Shown here one piece after another: positions 44,324 through 52,847 of a DNA stretch of 64,000 nt. The DNA comes from Polyangium spumosum (lineage in GTDB: Bacteria; Myxococcota_A; Polyangia; Polyangiales; Polyangiaceae): NCBI RefSeq assembly GCF_009649845.1, contig NZ_WJIE01000004.1, forward strand, positions 682,001 through 746,000, given 5' to 3'. Under the pieces are notes generated by a model. The model ran no database searches, had not been told where the DNA came from, and saw only the letters and a list, made by a program, of their open reading frames with translations. Made by a program: the position numbers and the translations under genes. Position 1 is the stretch's first letter, and each line of letters begins with the position of its first letter.

Positions 44324-45535
44324 TCAGGGGACGCGGCTGACGACCGCGGTGACTGTCGTGTCGCTCCCGCGCTGGCCGATCACCCAGAGCCGATCTTGAT
44401 CGTCGGTGAAGAAGGGCAGCGGCGTGCCGGCCGTGGCCGCCGTGAGGAACACGCCGGGCTCGCCCTCGGCGACGATGGCGCCGCCTTCCACGCGGTAACG
44501 CTGCGCGATGACGTCGAGCCCTTCGAACGTATTTCCGTCGACGGGCTGGAGCGCGAGCACGCCGGCTTCGCCCGACGCAGGCGCGATCGCGGCGAAGCTG
44601 CCCGCGTAGCCGGGCACCGTGAAGAGCGTGGCGCCTGCGGCAGGTCCCGCGCCTCGCGCGACCTTCTCCGCTGCGTAGCCGCGCGCCTCCTGAGCGCCGA
44701 TCGCCCCTGACATGAGGGCGAAGACGTTGCCCTGCGAGTCCGCGGCCATCGGCCCCGAGTAGTCCCCGAACGTGTCGACCGCGATCGGCGCGGCGCACGT
44801 CATGTCGCCATCGGGCACGAGCCGCGGCGTGGCGCCCTCCGCGCCACAAGCGTCGGCTGCGTAGAGCGCGTTCGTCTTCGTCATGGCGTCGTTCACGGGT
44901 GACAGACCCGTGTAGAGCAAGCGCCCGAGCGCGCCGGCCTGCCCCACGCCCACGCCCGCGAAGAACCCGTTCACCGGGTAACGCGCGGCGACGGTCGTGC
45001 CGTCGAGGAGGACGATCTCGCCCGTGAGATCACCTGCCGTGTACGAGACGAGCGTCCATCCGAAGAAGGGTAGATCGATCGCTTGAGCTCCAAGGAACGT
45101 CATCGCCGGGATCTTCGCGTCGACGTCCGTCGCCTCGACCGTGAGCTTGCCCGTGGCGCCTGCGGGCGGCGTGAGCCGCTCGATCGTCACGGCGCCCGGC
45201 GCGGGCGCGGGGCTCACGGCGAGAGGGCCGCCGTGACCGCCCCACGTCGACGGAGATCCCACGAGCGTGTCGGACTCGTAGAGCGCCACGACGCAGAACC
45301 CTGCGTCCTTCACGGTGAAAAGATCCGCGTACGTCGAGGCGTCGAGGCACCCGTCGGCGCCGCCGCTTCCGCCGGTGCCGCCGCTTCCGCCGGTGCCGCC
45401 GCTGCCGCCGCTTCCGCCGCTGCCGGTCGTGTTCGATCCGTCGCTGCAGGCGACCAGGACGAGGCTCGCGCTCATGACGAGGGCGAGCGCGACGTGCGCG
45501 CTACGAGAGCGCTTCGATTCGTCGTTCATGTTCAT
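44324..45535 (-). CDS. Lipoprotein under a cobalamin riboswitch, unknown function
   Basis: 403 residues from ATG 45535 (MNMNDESKRSRS), with a purine-rich site (GCGGAG) upstream. The signal peptide ends LVLVAC (Cys about 30). A Gly/Ser repeat linker (GSGGSGGTGGSGGTGG) follows. The mature part (about 60-403) is beta-rich with segments such as GWTLVSYTAGDLTGEIVLLDG and VFLTAATAGTPLPFF and a few Cys. I do not recognise the family. The upstream cobalamin riboswitch predicts repression by B12, so a role in capturing or sensing cobalamin at the surface is plausible but unproven. A longer frame to 45892 reads through the riboswitch and is an artefact. Confidence 0.85.
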   Translation of the reverse strand: MNMNDESKRSRSAHVALALVMSASLVLVACSDGSNTTGSGGSGGSGGTGGSGGTGGSGGADGCLDASTYADLFTVKDAGFCVVALYESDTLVGSPSTWGGHGGPLAVSPAPAPGAVTIERLTPPAGATGKLTVEATDVDAKIPAMTFLGAQAIDLPFFGWTLVSYTAGDLTGEIVLLDGTTVAARYPVNGFFAGVGVGQAGALGRLLYTGLSPVNDAMTKTNALYAADACGAEGATPRLVPDGDMTCAAPIAVDTFGDYSGPMAADSQGNVFALMSGAIGAQEARGYAAEKVARGAGPAAGATLFTVPGYAGSFAAIAPASGEAGVLALQPVDGNTFEGLDVIAQRYRVEGGAIVAEGEPGVFLTAATAGTPLPFFTDDQDRLWVIGQRGSDTTVTAVVSRVP

Positions 45536-45575
45536 CTCCGCATCGGGCGACACACCCGCGCCCTCGGGTCTCGTG

Positions 45576-45597
45576 GGCGGGATCGAGTGATCCCGCC
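45576..45597. terminator. Hairpin between the riboswitch and its lipoprotein gene (possible expression platform)
   Basis: A perfect 9-bp stem ggcgggatc with gatcccgcc around a gagt loop lies about 95 nt downstream of the riboswitch core on the minus strand, before the lipoprotein start. There is no T run, so termination could be Rho-dependent or the hairpin could instead mask translation. It is the best candidate expression platform. Confidence 0.5.
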
Positions 45598-45689
45598 GTG
45601 GAGCGGCGCCGACGTGGACATGGACGGAGAGACACGACGCGAGGGTCCCGCCGCCGCATGCTCCACCCCGGAGACCGCGGTCGGGCCTC

Positions 45690-45890
45690 GACGCAGCAGG
45701 TTTCCTGGCTCCCGGATCGTCCTCGGGCGGACCTTCCCGCGCCGCGGCGCTTCCCGGCTCGCACCGGAGAGGCGCTCTTTGCGCAGTGGATCTTCCGCCT
45801 TCGTCCCCGGCTACAGTGGCGGGGGCCGCGCCGGCGTTGGACCGGCTTCCCTGTTGTCCGGCGCGCGCGTCCGGCGAGCCTCGGCTCTCC
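45690..45890 (-). promoter_or_regulatory. Cobalamin (B12) riboswitch
   Basis: Read on the minus strand, the segment contains ordered cobalamin riboswitch elements: CAACAGGGAAGCCGGTCC at about 45857, the CCGGCGCGGCCCCCGCCACTG core (a GCxGGTCCCGCCACTG-type sequence) near 45830, and the B12 box AGCCAGGAAACCTGC at 45696-45710. These are the conserved core, P3-P6 region and B12 box of the family. It heads the minus-strand lipoprotein gene, with a hairpin in between. Binding of adenosyl- or methylcobalamin normally represses the downstream gene. Class within the family and 5' boundary are estimates. Confidence 0.92.
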
Positions 45891-46286
45891 ACATGCGCGC
45901 GCCCACTGCTCGAGATCGGCGGCCCCCTGAACCTGGATTCCGGGGCCCGCAGGGGCGGCGTAGGCGATGAACGAGCGCGCAGTCAAGAAGAGGTTCATCG
46001 ATCGTCGCGCCCGCTTCCTCGATGCGCTCCGGGGGCGTGGGGGGGCGACCACGGGGGGGCCACAAAGGGGCGGGAAGGGGGGTACGTGGAAGAGGGGTCA
46101 CGGGCCAACCGGGCCGCGTGGTGGGTCCGGACCGACCCTGAACCCCCGGAAAACGTAGGGGCTCGTGGGAAGGTACTCGTTCTTGAAAAGGACTCGTTGC
46201 GCTCTCGCCCGAGATGGACGACGCTTGTGGGAAACCAGCACCGTCCCGACCCACTGGGCAACGAGGCGGCTGACCCTCTTCTCGTC
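45891..46286. other. Spacer between the riboswitch and the plus-strand kinase, no gene seen
   Basis: This stretch carries only short unlikely frames (for example MNERAVKKRF at 45967). It contains G-rich runs and an actcgtt repeat 17 bp apart near 46175, and probably holds the divergent promoters for the riboswitch-led gene and the kinase. Confidence 0.5.
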
Positions 46287-47975
46287 GTGACCAACAGAAC
46301 TCCTCCCCCCCCGATCACTCCCGGAACGGTCATCAACGACCGATACGAAATCCGACAAAGCCTCGGCAAGGGTGGCATGGGCGAGGTCTTCCTCGCATTC
46401 GACCGATCGACGCAGCAAGAGGTCGCGCTGAAGGTCGTGCGCGAGGAATCGCGCATGCCTGGCGACGACGAGGCGCTCCGGCAGGAGCTCCTGCTCGCGC
46501 GATCGGTCGCCCATCCCAACGTTTGCAAGGTCTTCGATCTCGCCCCGAGCCTCTGGGGGCCCATCCTCGTGATGGAGAAGATCGCCGGACAAACCCTCCA
46601 CACGCACATCCGGAAGAAGAAAGCGCAAGGCGGCTACACCGCCGACGAGTTCCGGAAGATCGCGGCGGAGGTGTGCAGCGGCCTCGCGGCGATCCACGCG
46701 CAGGGGCTCGTGCACGGTGATCTCAAGCCGGGCAACGTGATGGTGAGCGAAGGCCGCACCGTCATCCTCGACTTCGGCTTCGCGCAGGAGCGCGCGCGCG
46801 CCTCGGCGCGCAGGCCCGGGGCGCCACCGGACGGCGGCACGCCGAACTACATGTCGCCCGAGCGCCTGCGCAACGGCGGCGCCAGCGTGGACGACGACGT
46901 CTACGCCATGGTGCTCACGCTCTGGGAGATGTGGACCTGCCGCGTCCCCGAGCCGGGCTACAAGCCGCGCGCGCGGCCCATGCGCCAGCAGATCATGTTC
47001 GACGTGCCCGCGGGCCTCGCGACCGACGAGGTCAAGCAGATCTTCCGCGGCATGAACGAAGACCCGACGATGCGCCCGCAGGCGCGTCACCTCCGGTTCT
47101 TCAACCCGACGCAGCTCACGACGAGCCCGATCCAGCTCCCGCGCGAGCGCCTCGAGCCAGGGCCTCCGCCGGGCCGCGCCCAGACCGCCGCGTTCACGCC
47201 CGGCGCTCAGTCCTTGCTCATCACGTACGCGACGAACGCGCCGGAGATCGTCGGACAGATCCTGCCCCTCGACAAACCGATCATGACGCTCGGGCGTCGC
47301 GCCGATCAGGACCTCGTGATCCCCGAGGCCACGGTGAGCGGCCAGCACGCGCTGCTCCGTTGCCAGTCGGGATCGTGGACGATCGAGGACCTCGGCAGCA
47401 CGAACGGCAGCTACGCGGAGTTCGGCTTCGAGCGCAAGAGCCAGATCACCTTCATGCACAACGGCGAGGTGCAGGTCGGCGAGTGCCGCTTGAAGCTCGT
47501 CAGCTTCGGCCCCGAGTCGCCCTCGCACAAGCGCGCGCGCCAGTACCTCGCGAAGCGTGACGGCTTGACGGGTCTGCTCGTGCGCGAGCACCTCATGAAG
47601 GCCATCGACGAGGACGGGCTCTTCGCCGAGTGGGCCGAGGTGAACGTGCAGGTCGCGCGTTACGAGCTCCGCGGCCCGAACCGGCAGGTGAGCGAGCGGC
47701 CGACGATCCTCGAGATGCTCGCCCTGCGCAAGGCGGCCCAGCGCGTCGTCGACCTGACGGAGATGCTCATGTTGAGCCTCACGCCCGTCGTCGCCGGTCG
47801 CACCGGACCGCTCAAGTTCGTCGTGTCGATGGTGGGCCACTCGCTCGAAGAGGCCCGCCACGTCGTCGAGCAAGTCCTCTCGCAGGTGCAAGGCACGCTG
47901 CCGGACTCGCTCGAGCTCACCGCCACCATCGTCAAGGGCGAGCCGGGTCGACCGGCCCGGACCCTCCTCGACTAA
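46287..47975 (+). CDS. Ser/Thr protein kinase with FHA domain
   Basis: About 562 residues. Kinase motifs: Gly loop SLGKGGMGEVFLAF, VALKVV, HGDLKPGNVMV (HGD for HRD, catalytic Asp kept), DFGFAQE, GTPNYMSPERL. From about residue 320 an FHA domain shows MTLGRRADQDLVIPEATVSGQHALL and IEDLGSTNGSY. The C-terminal region (about 420-562) has no clear membrane segment. Coexistence of kinase and FHA in one chain suggests self-regulation by phosphorylation. The GTG 46287 start gives a complete kinase; ORFs extending to 45786 cross the riboswitch and are less likely. Upstream region lacks a strong Shine-Dalgarno, so the start could shift. Confidence 0.88.
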   Translation: MTNRTPPPPITPGTVINDRYEIRQSLGKGGMGEVFLAFDRSTQQEVALKVVREESRMPGDDEALRQELLLARSVAHPNVCKVFDLAPSLWGPILVMEKIAGQTLHTHIRKKKAQGGYTADEFRKIAAEVCSGLAAIHAQGLVHGDLKPGNVMVSEGRTVILDFGFAQERARASARRPGAPPDGGTPNYMSPERLRNGGASVDDDVYAMVLTLWEMWTCRVPEPGYKPRARPMRQQIMFDVPAGLATDEVKQIFRGMNEDPTMRPQARHLRFFNPTQLTTSPIQLPRERLEPGPPPGRAQTAAFTPGAQSLLITYATNAPEIVGQILPLDKPIMTLGRRADQDLVIPEATVSGQHALLRCQSGSWTIEDLGSTNGSYAEFGFERKSQITFMHNGEVQVGECRLKLVSFGPESPSHKRARQYLAKRDGLTGLLVREHLMKAIDEDGLFAEWAEVNVQVARYELRGPNRQVSERPTILEMLALRKAAQRVVDLTEMLMLSLTPVVAGRTGPLKFVVSMVGHSLEEARHVVEQVLSQVQGTLPDSLELTATIVKGEPGRPARTLLD

Positions 47976-48013
47976 CCCGGTGTTGTCCCGGTGATCGAGA
48001 GTTTCGGCCGACG

Positions 48014-48652
48014 ATGATCAGGCCCCCGCTGTCGTCGAGCCCGCCGTCGCAGCCGTCCCCTTACCGCTACCTCGGTCGCGGCGGGGGCGAGCGACCCGTG
48101 CGCATGCAGATCATCTTTGCGCTCGTCGCCGGGATGATCCTCGTCGCCGTTCCGCTCTACCTCTGGCGCGGGCCGCGGCCCGACTCGATCCCCTCGGCCG
48201 ACGCGGCCGTCGCGGACGCGGGCCCTTCGGACGCGAACGCCCCTGTGTTCGTGGTCGACGCGGGGCCGCCGCCGGTCACGCTCTCTCCGTTCACCACGAT
48301 CCGTTGTATGAACCCGGGGCCGGGGAAGACCCCACCGGAGCGGTGTGATCACGTTACCTTCTTCGAGGACGGCCTCGCCCGTGCCATCCGCGAGAACACA
48401 GCGTGCGCGCCCACCGGAAAGAAGCAGACCACCGTGAGCTTCGTGCTGGAGATGGACTTCCGCTCGAAGAAGACGAACCTCTTCGTCGGCAGGTCGTCGA
48501 GCATCAAGCGCGACAAGGCGAAGGAGCTCCTCCGCTGCGTCAAGCGCGCCATGCCGAAGCCCGACTGGCCCACGATCCCGCACCAGTACGTGCGGTACAA
48601 GATCAACGTCGTCGCGACGTATCCGCCGGCCGACGACAAGCTCTCGCTCTAG
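48014..48652 (+). CDS. Membrane-anchored hypothetical protein (possible AgmX/PglI C-terminal-like domain)
   Basis: 212 residues from ATG 48014. A transmembrane helix (about 34-55, IIFALVAGMILVAVPLYLW) precedes an Ala/Asp/Pro-rich linker and a C-terminal domain with two Cys (TIRCMNPGPG and ERCDHVTF) and RCVKRAMPKPDWPTIPH near its end. The arrangement recalls the envelope C-terminal domain seen in AgmX/PglI gliding-motility proteins, which is inference. Its 3' end overlaps the region where the following outer-membrane gene must begin. Confidence 0.75.
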   Translation: MIRPPLSSSPPSQPSPYRYLGRGGGERPVRMQIIFALVAGMILVAVPLYLWRGPRPDSIPSADAAVADAGPSDANAPVFVVDAGPPPVTLSPFTTIRCMNPGPGKTPPERCDHVTFFEDGLARAIRENTACAPTGKKQTTVSFVLEMDFRSKKTNLFVGRSSSIKRDKAKELLRCVKRAMPKPDWPTIPHQYVRYKINVVATYPPADDKLSL

Positions 48653-50427
48653 CGCTCTCGGCGCTCCTCGTTTCGTCCTTCTCCGCGCCCCTCGCGAAGG
48701 CGGCCGAGGCGGACGACGAAGCGCTGCCGCCGCCCTCGTATTCGCCGTACGAGCTCGAGACGATCAAGGCGGTCGTCGCGGCGCAAGGCAAGGCGCTCGA
48801 CGCGTCTCCCGAGGGCAAGATCATCGAGGCGGTCGACATCGTCACGCTCGACGTCATCGAGCAGCGTGATCCCGTCCCGAACTTCCTCAACATCTTCCAC
48901 GCCACGACGCGCAAGTACGTCGTGCGTCGCGAGGTCCTCCTCGAGCCGGGGCAACCGTATCGGCAGGACCTCGCCGACGAGACGGGGCGAAACCTCCGCA
49001 ACATCCCGCAGTTCTCGCTCGTGCTCGTCCTCGCGGTGCGCGGCAGCAAGCCCGATCGCGTGCGGCTCGTCGTCGTCACGAAGGACGTCTGGAGCCTGCG
49101 CCTCGCCATGGGCTTTCGTTTCGCCTCCGGCACGTTCGAGTACCTGCTCATCCAGCCGAGCGAAGAGAACCTCTTCGGCACGCATCACGGCGCGCTCGTG
49201 CAGGCGTACATCCAGCCCGAGACCTACGCGCTCGGCGCTCGTTACTCGATCCCGCGTGTCGGCGGCAGCCGCATCCTCTTCAAGGCCGAGGGCAACCTCG
49301 TGTGGAACCGCGAGAGCGGCAAGCCCGAGGGCTCCTTCGGCTCGTTCCAGTACGGGCAGCCCCTCTACTCGACGCGCGCCGAATGGTCGTACCTCACGCA
49401 GATCAACTGGCGTTACGAGATCGATCGTCGTTACGTCGGCGGACGCCTCGCCACCTTCGACGCGAAGTCCACCGAGGAAGACGACGCGATCCCCTTCCGC
49501 TACCGCGCCGACGTGATCGGCGGCTCGTACACGCTCACGCGATCGTTCGGCACACGCACGAAGCACGACTTCAGCATGGGCGTGGAGGTGAGCCGCCGCG
49601 TCTACCGGCAGGACGACCTCTCCCGCTACGCGCCCGAGGCCGCGCGTGACTTCGTCGACTTCGCCGTGCCGCGCAGCGACACGCGGATCGGCCCCTTCGC
49701 CCAGGTCCGCGCCTACTCCACGCGTTTCATGCGCGTGCTCGACTTCAACACGCTCGGCTTGCAGGAGGACATCCGGATCGGCCACGACGTCATGCTGCGC
49801 GTGTATCCCGTCTTCTCGGGGATCGGATCGAGCCGCGACTTCCTCGGCGCCATGGCCTCGGCGAGTTACACGTTCCCCATGGGCGACGGCATCACGCGTG
49901 TCTTCGCCGAGGGCATCGTCGAGGCGCAGCCGGATCGTATCGCCGATGCCTCGCTCGAGGCCGGCGCGCGTATCCAGACCCCGCGCACCGGCATCGGCCG
50001 GCTCGTCCTCGACGCCCGCCTCCTCCGGCGCTTCCGCAACTACATGAACCGACGCTCCGTGCTCGGCGGCGACACGCGGCTCCGCGGCTACACGACGCTC
50101 GCGTACATCGGCGCCGACGTGCTCTCGTACAACCTCGAGTACCGCGCGCGGCCCTTCCAGCTCTTCTCCTTCCAGATTGGCCCCGTCGCCTTCCTCGACG
50201 CCGGCGACGCCTTCGACGGCTTCGAGGAGATGCGCATGAAGCACTCGGTCGGCGTGGGCCTGCGCCTGGTCTTCCCGCAGATCGACCGCTCCGTCATGCG
50301 CCTCGACTGGGGGTTCCCCCTGACGCGCGAGTTCGCCCCGAAGGGCCCCTTTCCCGGCGAGTTCGTCGTCACGTTCCAGCAGGCCTTCCCGATGCCGCAG
50401 ATCCCGCTGCGCGCGACCGACTTCTAG
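48565..50427 (+). CDS. BamA/TamA-like outer-membrane protein (start uncertain)
   Basis: About 620 residues if the CTG at 48565 is used. No ATG, GTG or TTG in this frame lies near the signal peptide; the upstream GTG at 48403 would overlap the previous gene by 250 nt. The signal peptide ALALSALLVSSFSAPLAKA is intact. A POTRA-like region (VRREVLLEPGQPYRQDL, SLVLVLAVRGSKPDRVRLVV) is followed by a beta-barrel of the Bac_surface_Ag/BamA superfamily (GAMASASYTFPMGDGI, GGDTRLRGYTTL, SVGVGLRLVFPQID, ending PLRATDF). It ends convergent with the next gene with overlapping stops (CTAG). Role in outer-membrane protein assembly or transport is inferred from family. Confidence 0.82.
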   Translation: MAHDPAPVRAVQDQRRRDVSAGRRQALALALSALLVSSFSAPLAKAAEADDEALPPPSYSPYELETIKAVVAAQGKALDASPEGKIIEAVDIVTLDVIEQRDPVPNFLNIFHATTRKYVVRREVLLEPGQPYRQDLADETGRNLRNIPQFSLVLVLAVRGSKPDRVRLVVVTKDVWSLRLAMGFRFASGTFEYLLIQPSEENLFGTHHGALVQAYIQPETYALGARYSIPRVGGSRILFKAEGNLVWNRESGKPEGSFGSFQYGQPLYSTRAEWSYLTQINWRYEIDRRYVGGRLATFDAKSTEEDDAIPFRYRADVIGGSYTLTRSFGTRTKHDFSMGVEVSRRVYRQDDLSRYAPEAARDFVDFAVPRSDTRIGPFAQVRAYSTRFMRVLDFNTLGLQEDIRIGHDVMLRVYPVFSGIGSSRDFLGAMASASYTFPMGDGITRVFAEGIVEAQPDRIADASLEAGARIQTPRTGIGRLVLDARLLRRFRNYMNRRSVLGGDTRLRGYTTLAYIGADVLSYNLEYRARPFQLFSFQIGPVAFLDAGDAFDGFEEMRMKHSVGVGLRLVFPQIDRSVMRLDWGFPLTREFAPKGPFPGEFVVTFQQAFPMPQIPLRATDF

Positions 50428-51371
50428 CGCTTCGGTTTCGGCGGGAACGCCGCGCGGATCCGCGCGACGTGCGCGTCGAACGGCGCGCGTAAGGACGTCG
50501 GGATCGGCTCTTTCTGGAGAGCCTCGAGCGTGGCTTCACGCGCGCGGCCTGCGCGCAGCGCGTGCCACGCCTTCTCCAGGGCGCGCCGCGCGCGTGTCGC
50601 GTCCTCGACGGGCTCGTCCTTCTCCTTCCGCGGCGCCGCGTCGGCGCGACGCGCGTGCCACGCGATCGCCACCTCCGAGCGCGCGCGATACCTCCCTGCC
50701 TCGAACGTCGCGACCTCCAGGAACGCGGGCCGGATCGGATCGTCCTCCGGCACGGCCACGCGGCCCACGAGATCGAGGTGCCCGTCCTCGTCGATGTCGG
50801 CGACCTCGGTCGGCGCGAGCGTCATCTCGACCTCGTACTGCGCGGATCCCGTCGGGAAGATCCGGTGCACCTCGAGCGCGCCGCCGCGTCCTCGCAGCAC
50901 GACGTCGAGTGTTCCATCCCCGTTGAGATCCGTCAGCGCGCGGAACGCGCCGTCCTCGTATCCGCCGCTCGGGCCTGGCACGAGCGCCGGGAGCAGCTCC
51001 GTCGCGTGCTCTCCGGCGTCACGTGGACCGACGGCCAGCACCACGCCGTGCACCGTGGCGACACGTACGGCGAAGGTCTTTCCTCCAACGACGTCCGTTC
51101 CTTCGTACCCGCGGACGACCACCGGTCCGCCTGCGCGCGGCAGTTTGGCGTGTATCTCCGAGGTTTTCTGCAGGCCGAGGGCCGAGGTCTCGGCGTCGAT
51201 CGCGGAGAGCTTTACCTCGATGTCGGGCGGCGCGGCGAACGCCGTGAGAGGCGGCATTCCTCCGCCTCCCCAGGGTGAGACCCGGTGGCCTTCGGTGCAC
51301 CCCGAGAAACCGATCGTCGCCACGACGACGAACAACCGCGCTGCCTTTTCTGCTACCGTTCGCCCTCGCAT
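50424..51371 (-). CDS. FG-GAP-like lipoprotein
   Basis: 315 residues from ATG 51371. The signal peptide ends IGFSGC with the lipobox Cys near residue 25. The mature part has VCBS/FG-GAP-type repeats with Asp loops (LTDLNGDGTLDVVLRG and DIDEDGHLDLVGRV), and a helical C-terminus (ARRALEKAWHALRAGRAREATL). Its start codon shares two bases with the divergent serA start (CATG), so one or both genes may use a downstream start; GTG 51356 would keep the lipobox. Its stop overlaps that of the BamA-like gene. Confidence 0.85.
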   Translation of the reverse strand: MRGRTVAEKAARLFVVVATIGFSGCTEGHRVSPWGGGGMPPLTAFAAPPDIEVKLSAIDAETSALGLQKTSEIHAKLPRAGGPVVVRGYEGTDVVGGKTFAVRVATVHGVVLAVGPRDAGEHATELLPALVPGPSGGYEDGAFRALTDLNGDGTLDVVLRGRGGALEVHRIFPTGSAQYEVEMTLAPTEVADIDEDGHLDLVGRVAVPEDDPIRPAFLEVATFEAGRYRARSEVAIAWHARRADAAPRKEKDEPVEDATRARRALEKAWHALRAGRAREATLEALQKEPIPTSLRAPFDAHVARIRAAFPPKPKR

Positions 51372-52578
51372 GCGCCTCTTGATCGCCGACAAGATGGACA
51401 CCCAAGCGCTCGAGGAGCTCCGCGTCCTGGGTGTCGAGATCATTTCCCGCCCCGAGCTTACCAAGGAGACGTTGCCCGCGGCCCTCGACGGCATCGGCAT
51501 CCTCGTCGTTCGATCGACCGAGGTGACGGCACGCGCCATCGAGGCGGGCCGCCACCTCAACCTCATCGTGCGCGCGGGCGCCGGCGTGAACACGATCGAC
51601 GTCGCCGCGGCGAGCGCGCGTGGCGTCTACGTGGCGAACTGCCCTGGCAAGAATGCGATCGCGGTCGCCGAGCTGACGATGGGCCTCGTGGTCGCGCTCG
51701 ATCGCCGCATCGTCGACGCGACGATCGATCTGCGCGCGGGCAAGTGGGAGAAGACGCGTTACGCGCAGGCGGAGGGGCTCTACGGCCGGCGCATCGGCGT
51801 GGCGGGCCTCGGCGCGATCGGCCGTGAGGTCTTGCATCGCGCGCGTGCCTTCGGGCTCGAGCCGTACGCATGGTCGCGCTCGCTCTCGTCGAACAAGGCG
51901 CAGCGGCTCGACGTCGGCTTTGCCCGCACGCTCGAGGAGCTCGCGGCGCGCTCGCACGTGTTCACGATCCACCTGCCGCTCGACAGCCGGACGCGTGGCA
52001 TCGTGAACCGCAACGTCCTCGACGCGCTGCCGGACGGGGCCATCGTGGTGAACACGGCGCGCAGCGAGGTGATGGACTACGAGGCGCTCGAGGTCGCCAT
52101 CGCGAAGAAGGGCTTGCGCGTCGGCCTCGACGTGTTCCCGAACGAGCCGGATCGCGGCACGGGCACGTTCGAGCCGCGTGTCCTCGGCAGGGGCCTCGTC
52201 TACGGGACGCCGCACATCGGCGCGTCGACCGAGCAGGCGCAGCGTGCGATCGCCATGGAGACGGCGCGTATCATCCGCGCCTTCATGACCGAGGAGACGG
52301 TGCCGAACGTGGTGAACATTTGCGCCACCTCGCCGGCTCGTTACGTCGTCGTGATTCGCATGCTCGACAAGGTGGGCGTCCTGGCGAACACGCTGAGCGT
52401 GCTCAAGCGCCATGGCATCAACATCGAGGAGATCTCGAACACCGTCTTTGACGGCGCGCTCGCGACGTGCACGAAAATGCGTGTGTCTGGACGTCCGGGG
52501 GACGCCTGCCTGAAAGAAATCGCCGCGTTCGACGAGGTCTTGCACGTGGACGTGGTATCGTTGCCGAACCTCGCCTAG
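51370..52578 (+). CDS. serA: D-3-phosphoglycerate dehydrogenase
   Basis: 402 residues. First step of serine synthesis, oxidising 3-phosphoglycerate with NAD. The Rossmann loop is GVAGLGAIGREVLHRAR, the catalytic Arg lies in VVNTARSEVMD, Glu in VFPNEPD, His in YGTPHIGAS. The C-terminal ACT domain (about 320-395, VVVIRMLDKVGVLANTLSVL) provides serine feedback. MRLLIADKMDTQALEEL matches the family start, so the divergent lipoprotein start overlap is real in the sequence. Followed by the translation operon, beginning with an attenuator-like hairpin. Confidence 0.95.
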   Translation: MRLLIADKMDTQALEELRVLGVEIISRPELTKETLPAALDGIGILVVRSTEVTARAIEAGRHLNLIVRAGAGVNTIDVAAASARGVYVANCPGKNAIAVAELTMGLVVALDRRIVDATIDLRAGKWEKTRYAQAEGLYGRRIGVAGLGAIGREVLHRARAFGLEPYAWSRSLSSNKAQRLDVGFARTLEELAARSHVFTIHLPLDSRTRGIVNRNVLDALPDGAIVVNTARSEVMDYEALEVAIAKKGLRVGLDVFPNEPDRGTGTFEPRVLGRGLVYGTPHIGASTEQAQRAIAMETARIIRAFMTEETVPNVVNICATSPARYVVVIRMLDKVGVLANTLSVLKRHGINIEEISNTVFDGALATCTKMRVSGRPGDACLKEIAAFDEVLHVDVVSLPNLA

Positions 52579-52729
52579 TCCCTGGCGAGACCGGGCCTGC
52601 CCGCTGGAGAGGCCGCTGAGAGGCGGATTTTCCTGGGCTTTTTGCTCGTGCGAGGTGGGCGTCCATGCCCCCTTGCGTATCCGCCCAGGTTCGTTTAGAG
52701 TCACCCCGACAAAACTAGGCGGATCCGCG

Positions 52730-52769
52730 GAGCCGGATTCCCAAGTTTGGGAATCGGCTCTTTTTTTTT
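52730..52769 (+). terminator. Rho-independent terminator in the rimP leader (possible attenuator)
   Basis: gagccggattcccaa and ttgggaatcggctc form a long stem with one bulged G and a short gt loop, followed by nine T residues. It lies about 80 bp before the rimP start on the coding strand, after the serA stop. It could terminate serA transcription or regulate the rimP operon by attenuation; rimP leaders with such hairpins are known in other bacteria. Confidence 0.9.
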
Positions 52770-52847
52770 CTGGGCCCCCGCGAGGCGGGCGTCCGGGGCG
52801 AAGACGGGCTACCGCCGCGCGGGGCCTCGCGCCCTTCCCTCTCAGGC

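Noticed and set aside
45967-46158. Small plus-strand gene beside the riboswitch
   Set aside because: Short, biased composition and no Shine-Dalgarno.
46733-46745. Kinase inactivated by HGD in place of HRD
   Set aside because: The catalytic Asp, the DFG and the ATP Lys are all kept; HGD variants can be active.
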